Below are positions 59,718 through 64,000 of a stretch of 64,000 bases of DNA, piece after piece. This DNA comes from Anthoceros angustus (taxonomy: Eukaryota > Streptophyta > Anthocerotopsida > Anthocerotales > Anthocerotaceae), in the NCBI GenBank assembly GCA_010909165.1, contig VJWM01000068.1, forward strand, positions 1,488,001 to 1,552,000. Reading direction: 5' to 3'. The stretch's first letter is position 1; each line of letters opens with the position of its first letter. Under the pieces are notes generated by a model. That model saw only the letters and a program-made list of their open reading frames with translations, made no database searches and was not told the DNA's origin. Both the position numbers and the translations under genes were made by a program.

Positions 59718-60382
59718 GCTCACACACGGAATGGCAATTCAAACTATAGGAGGAAGCAGGGGTAATCTATGCTACTGAAGAGAAAGACACTGAGGAAGAG
59801 TCAAAGCACGACTTCCACCCCAACTACGTAGAGATACTAAGGAGAAGAAGTTGGACAGGGTCCTTGTTCTTTGATGACACCAACTCAAGATCGACACCTT
59901 GCCAGTAGAAATGATCACCGCTAACAACACACAATAGTCGGTGCTTTTAAACCAGACACTTGAATGTTGTAGAGTCTAAGACTCCAAGCATCTTTCTATG
60001 ATAAGCTACCGACCTAAAAACTCCTACTCTTGTTGTGGTTAGGTAGCTCAAGAGCTCCCACTAATTGTCTCATGCGTGTTGTGACCAATGTCAAGGGACA
60101 AACTATAGGAGGAAGTAGGTAATCTATGCCATCAAGAGAAGACATTGAGGAAGAGCCAAAGACTTCCACCCCAACTACGTAGAGATACTAAGGAGAAGAA
60201 GTTGGGACAGAAGGTCCTTGTTCTTTGATGACACCAACTCAAGATCTGACACCTTGTAGCACTGTAGAAATGATCACCCTGCTAACAACACACAATTGTC
60301 AGTTCTTTTTTAAACTAAGCAGACACTTGAATGTTGTAGGAGTCTAAGACTCCAAGCATCTCCTTTGAATAAGTCATGTTTT

Positions 60383-60600
60383 TACCTTAGGGAGGGCTTT
60401 AGTAAGCAGGTCAGCTGCATTAGATCCCGTAGGGATGTATTCAAGATGATCGACTTAAAGCGCATCTCGGATGAAATGGTAATGAATCTCGATGTCCTTG
60501 GTACGTGCACCGGACTCATGGCGCGCGATTGTTGCGTCCGAGATTGTCGGTATGCGTCGGGAGTGTCCTCTCCCAAGACTCGATGCCCGCGAGTGAGCGA
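60383..60600 (-). pseudogene. Copia RNase H relic, minus strand (in module C)
   Basis: The minus strand reads RTKDIEIHYHFIRDA (core at 60,462-60,493), then EYIPTG and AADLLTKALPKVK (60,383-60,420), the diagnostic C-terminus of a copia RNase H. Only about 70 codons remain. Equivalent relics sit in all other C modules. Confidence 0.82.
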
Positions 60601-61065
60601 TAACTTAAGAAGGTTCCACATAACGTATAAAAAATATGGTATATGGATTATATAAAATGGGTCATTACATAGGACTTTGAGCCTCCTTTGGCTTTGGCTT
60701 CTATGGATTGAGTATTTGAACTAAGTTTTCTAGCTAGTGACCATGAAGCGACTTCATGTCATCGTAATGACTTCGGTGCACGTACCATATGGTGATGGTA
60801 TGTGAGTCATTCTTGCACCTTCAGAGCTCATACCTCGCCGGGCATGACACCGCCGCACTGTGTCGCACCTTCCACGTCGATGTCAAGCCCGTCCAATGCT
60901 CCGCACTTGGGCACCACCACAACCGCACACTCCGACACTTGCCCAGCGACAACCTCACCGATGAAAACACGAGGCACGCATGGAAAGCTAACCCCTCACC
61001 ATCCCTCCCTTCACAATTGTCCGCAAACGGATCCTCTATATGAGAGCCTCACGAACCGAGCCAAG

Positions 61066-61385
61066 CGAATTGCGCTTTCATCCACTAAAGTTGAGTATAA
61101 GGCCACATAATGGAAGGAGTTAGAGTGGGAAAGGCAACTTTGGAATGAATCCACTTACCTCAAAGTGCTCCCACTAAGCTTCTATGTGAAAGCATGTAGG
61201 CTATTGCCCTTTTTCCAATCCTTGGTTTCATGCAAGAACCAAGCACATTGAGCTAAACCACCATTATATCCATGACGCCGAAAGGGGCATTGTGAAAGTG
61301 GAATACATTAGTCTTGATGAGAATACTAATAATTTTACAAAGGGCGCCAAAGCCAAAGCATTTCAAGCATATGGCTGCCCTTGGG
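61066..61385 (+). pseudogene. Copia RNase H relic, plus strand (in module C)
   Basis: In order: ALSSTKVEYKAT, WKELEWERQL, then FHARTKHIELNHHYIH (61,226-61,273), VKVEYI and KAKAFQ/PKPKHFKH-type words, in two or three phases. It is a different copia lineage from the minus-strand relic, judged by HARTKHIELNHHYI against RTKDIEIHYHFI. Confidence 0.82.
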
Positions 61386-61589
61386 CTCGAGTTCACTCGC
61401 CTCAGACGAGTTGATATCTACCTTGTTGTCGTGGCCGAGCTGTTGATTCTTATTGCCTCTAGGGCTCTGGAGCTGCTCGCCTTCTTCCCGCTCAAAATGG
61501 CGTATTCATCGATCCGGTACTCTCAAAGGATGAAGCTACACTATGAAATCTAGGCGTGAGAGGACATATGGGTCATGTTTTAGGAGGTC

Positions 61590-62770
61590 ATATCTTTTTC
61601 TTTTCTTTGTGATTTCTTGGTTGGGTTGTAGAAGGTTCTAGTTTTTCGCTTTCTTTGTGAGGATTTTGGTTTGTTTTGTTTCTAGCTTCTTTGGGACGTT
61701 TTTCCTCTTTGTTTTGTTTTCCTTTGTTTTTGGGTTGGGTTGTAGTTGAAGGTTCTCTTTTATAATTTTGAGGGTTTTTGGTTGTTTTGTCTCTAGTTTC
61801 TTATTTTGGGAGGTTATCAATGCTATTTTCCAATTTTTGGGTTGCGTTGTAGCTTTAGGTTCCAATCTTTTGATTTTGTGAGGGCTTTTGGTTCTCTTGT
61901 TTCTAGCTTCTTTAGGTTCCAATCTCATTTTCGTGAGGGCTTTTTGGTTCTCTTGTTTCTAGATTCTTTAGGTTCCAATCTCTATCGGATTTTCGTGAGC
62001 TTTTGGTTCTCTTGTTTCTAACCGTTTTGGGAGGTTATTTCCTCTTTGTTTATCTTTTCCTTTGTTATTTTGGGTTGGGTTGTAGAAGGTTCGAGTCTCT
62101 TTTGATTTTGTGAGGGCTTTTGGTTGTTTTGTCTTTAGCTTCTTATTTTGGGAGGTTATCATTGTTATTTTTATTTTGGGTTGGGTTGTAGCTAAAGGTT
62201 CCAATCTCTTTTCGGATGTTTTAGGGGGCTTTTGGTTCTCTTGTTTCGCTTTTTTTGTGAGGTTATTTTTGTTATTGTTTTCCTTTTGGGTTGGATTGTA
62301 GTTGAAGGGTCCAATCTCTTGTCGATTTTGTGAGGGCTTTTGGTTCTCTTGTATCTAGCTTCTTTAGGTTCCAATCTCTTTTCGGATTTTGTGAGGGCTT
62401 TTGGTTCTCTTGTTCTTTAAGTTCCAATCTCTTTTCGGATTTTGTGAGGGCTTTTGGTTCTCTTGTTTCTAGCTTCTTTAGGTTCCAATCTCTTTTCGGA
62501 TTTTGTGAGGGCTTTTGGTTCTCTTGTTTCTAGCTTCTTATTTTGGGAGGTTATCATTTATTTTTTTTATTTTTTTGGTTGGGTTGGTTCCAATCGGTCT
62601 TTAGATTTTGTGAGGTTTTTGATTGTTTTGTTTCTAGCTTCTTTTTGGGAGGTTATTTTTGTTATTGTTTTTCCTTTTGGGTTGGATTGTGGTGAAGGTT
62701 CCACTTTTGGATTTTTGAGGGCCTTGACCGTTTTGGGAGGTTATTTATTTTTGCTTTCTTTTGTGATCTT
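61590..62770 (+). repeat. Module T, copy 7
   Basis: 1.2 kb, single round. Three nearly identical TTTTCGGATTTTGTGAGGGC units lie in a row at 62,380-62,520. Confidence 0.9.
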
Positions 62771-63138
62771 TTTGGTTGTTAGTGGATATCTTCCATTGCT
62801 TATGATCATGAGGTATCTACGTGTGGTCCTCGTCTAATCAAAGCAATGGGAGTAGGCAGAGACTTGGCCTCGAGAGCTTTGCAACTCTCGAGTTTCGGAC
62901 CGCCTCGGGAGGCGTCTCTCAACAAGTGCAAGAGCACTTGTTTTTTGGTCCCATGTTGGATTACATTCCCACACATCTTTTCGAGCAAGCTTTCCCATAA
63001 AAACAAGGAGATCCCTACATGTATATAGCACTCAAGGGGGGTCCCCAAAGCCCGACCTCCCCACCACATGAGGCTCAACGTGCACCACCTCACTTTTTGC
63101 TGTCGGCAATAACCAGAGCTTCCTCCATAAAGATAGGG
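62771..63138 (+). repeat. Module B, copy 7, truncated
   Basis: Truncated inside module B at AAAGATAGGGCTC, where the dispersed repeat begins. It retains the best-preserved stem-loop cluster in the array. Confidence 0.9.
62869..62946 (+). other. Three perfect stem-loops followed by T6
   Basis: Stem 1: CTCGAGAG (62,869-62,876) with CTCTCGAG (62,885-62,892). Stem 2: CGCCTC (62,901-62,906) with GAGGCG (62,909-62,914). Stem 3: AACAAGTGC (62,921-62,929) with GCACTTGTT (62,934-62,942), running into six T's (62,941-62,946). It could be a structured RNA with a Pol III-type stop, or a DNA hairpin cluster. No promoter box was recognised. Confidence 0.6.
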
Positions 63139-64000
63139 CTCGGGAGGCAGATCCCGGGGCTTCCGAGATTCACCCTCCAGTGGCCACACTTATCCCAATC
63201 GCTGCTTCAGACGCTGGGTTTCTGGCCCCATGAGACTTGTGGAGCCGGATCTTGAGAACATCCAAGCGGCTACACACACCTGCCTTCTAAACAAGCAACA
63301 AGGCGCAACTTCTCACGCCCCCACAACAGCCTACACGTCACCATGCCGCCTAAATTCACCATGCCTCTACCTACAACGACACCCTACGACTATAGGTCCA
63401 CACCCCACTAAAAGAGGTCGCCAGGCCACACGAGGGACCCCTACGCCGCGACTTCACCACCCGTGATCTTCCACTATTCCTTTCCCATCGCCTTCCCACA
63501 ATTGGCACACCTCAACCACCAACTCGACAAGCAGCCCACGACTCCCGTGACCGCCTGTCCTCCGCCTCGACCTACAACGACATCCCATGCCAGAGGTCCC
63601 CCCTCATGGCGTAGGTCCACCGCTCACGCACATAGGGACTCACAGCAGCACTTCTCCACCCGTGATTTTTGAGACCTTAGCCCAGCCCGCTTGGTGCATT
63701 TGGGACCCTCCCTTAGGCTCGACTTGGCCTCTTCTTACTCCTAATCTCTACCTACTCCTCTACTCAACATTCAGCTCCACATTCTCCTCAACACTCACCT
63801 CAACTCAACTCCTCATCCTCCTAATCTAACCTTACTTCAAGCTCACTGCCCTAGCTCGCCTCACGCACAACCGCCTGGGTCCGCTACAAGCCAACAAGTT
63901 CTTCCTGGCTATGAGTTTGCACTGTGACAAGAACCTCCGTGAGTCTTTCCCCGTAGTCTACCCTCAAGCCGAGAGTTCCTTGGGCATCGCCACACACCCA
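63139..64000 (+). repeat. Dispersed repeat, copy 2
   Basis: Collinear with 15,880-16,680 and running off the window. Its left end is an abrupt junction within array module B, without a visible terminal inverted repeat, so it is 5'-truncated or joined by rearrangement. No coding sequence is recognised. Confidence 0.8.

Larger units (their letters stand above)
59718..61589 (+). repeat. Module C, copy 6 (best preserved)
   Basis: Begins with the second GCTCA. The first 640 bp are partly duplicated: the ACTTCCACCCCAACTACGTA block occurs near 59,808 and 60,165, linked by 60,000-60,100, which is found in no other copy. This copy keeps CAG/CTG-containing words (for example GTAAGCAGGTCAGCTGC at 60,401) that the other copies have lost. 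Confidence 0.9.
27724..63138 (+). repeat. Large composite tandem array (T-B-C units)
   Basis: All units lie head to tail on the + strand in the order T (T/G-rich minisatellite), B (stem-loops and GGGGCCCC sub-repeats), C (two copia RNase H relics). T modules start near 27,985, 32,598, 36,028, 39,760, 44,632, 47,930 and 61,590, giving unit lengths of about 4.6, 3.4, 3.7, 4.9, 3.3 and 13.7 kb. The last contains a 7.6-kb copia insertion and a local triplication. The left edge is a copia LTR and the right edge is a truncation at 63,138. Length variation comes from minisatellite number and partial internal duplications. Confidence 0.92.

Noticed and set aside
28000-62700. Many open frames of 60-190 codons in module T on both strands
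   Set aside because: They are by-products of T/G-rich composition and the repeat period. No start context or domain is present, and frames differ between copies.
62921-62946. Hairpin plus T-run as a Helitron 3' end
   Set aside because: No CTRR follows the hairpin at the expected distance, and no Rep/helicase coding sequence is present.

Overview
The window looks like nuclear DNA of a streptophyte, most likely a non-seed land plant or a close algal relative. At its left edge is a 15-exon gene for a plastid-type alpha-glucan phosphorylase, with short GT-AG introns (about 77-310 bp) and a chloroplast transit peptide. Most of the rest is plant transposon debris: Ty1/copia elements with the usual initiator-tRNA-Met primer site, and CACTA elements. 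I cannot name the species.

Layout. 1-4,824: phosphorylase gene (PHS1/Pho1 type, + strand, 5' end cut by the window edge). 4,825-7,073: intergenic, with small tandem repeats. 7,074-8,174: intronless coiled-coil/RING gene (- strand), with two different minisatellites upstream (8,400-8,840 and about 8,930-9,500). 9,531-27,723: a transposon graveyard. It holds a broken coiled-coil ORF, two CACTA termini pointing away from each other around a copia RNase H/LTR fragment, a 1.89-kb tandem duplication of a gag-like minus-strand ORF region, a CACTA transposase fragment and a minus-strand copia 5' end.

27,724-63,138: one large tandem array, unlike a simple satellite. Each unit (about 3.3-4.9 kb) has a T/G-rich module built of an approximately 61-bp minisatellite (called T here), a GC-richer module with three consecutive stem-loops and GGGGCCCC-type sub-repeats (B), and a module with two copia RNase H relics back to back (C). 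Seven T modules are present. A 7.6-kb Ty1/copia element (52,092-59,717) is inserted in B copy 6 with a 5-bp target duplication GCTCA. After that insertion the left junction was tandemly multiplied to three copies. At 63,139 the array breaks into a dispersed repeat that also occurs at about 15,880-16,680.

Function and reliability. Only the phosphorylase and the RING gene look like intact cellular genes. Everything else is transposon-derived and broken. Copies of each repeat differ mainly by short indels, often at CAG/CTG/CCG-like spots, while the phosphorylase reading frame is perfect. Part of the apparent decay may therefore be consensus error in methylated repeats and not biology. All repeat limits were set by eye and are approximate to tens of bases unless an exact junction is stated.
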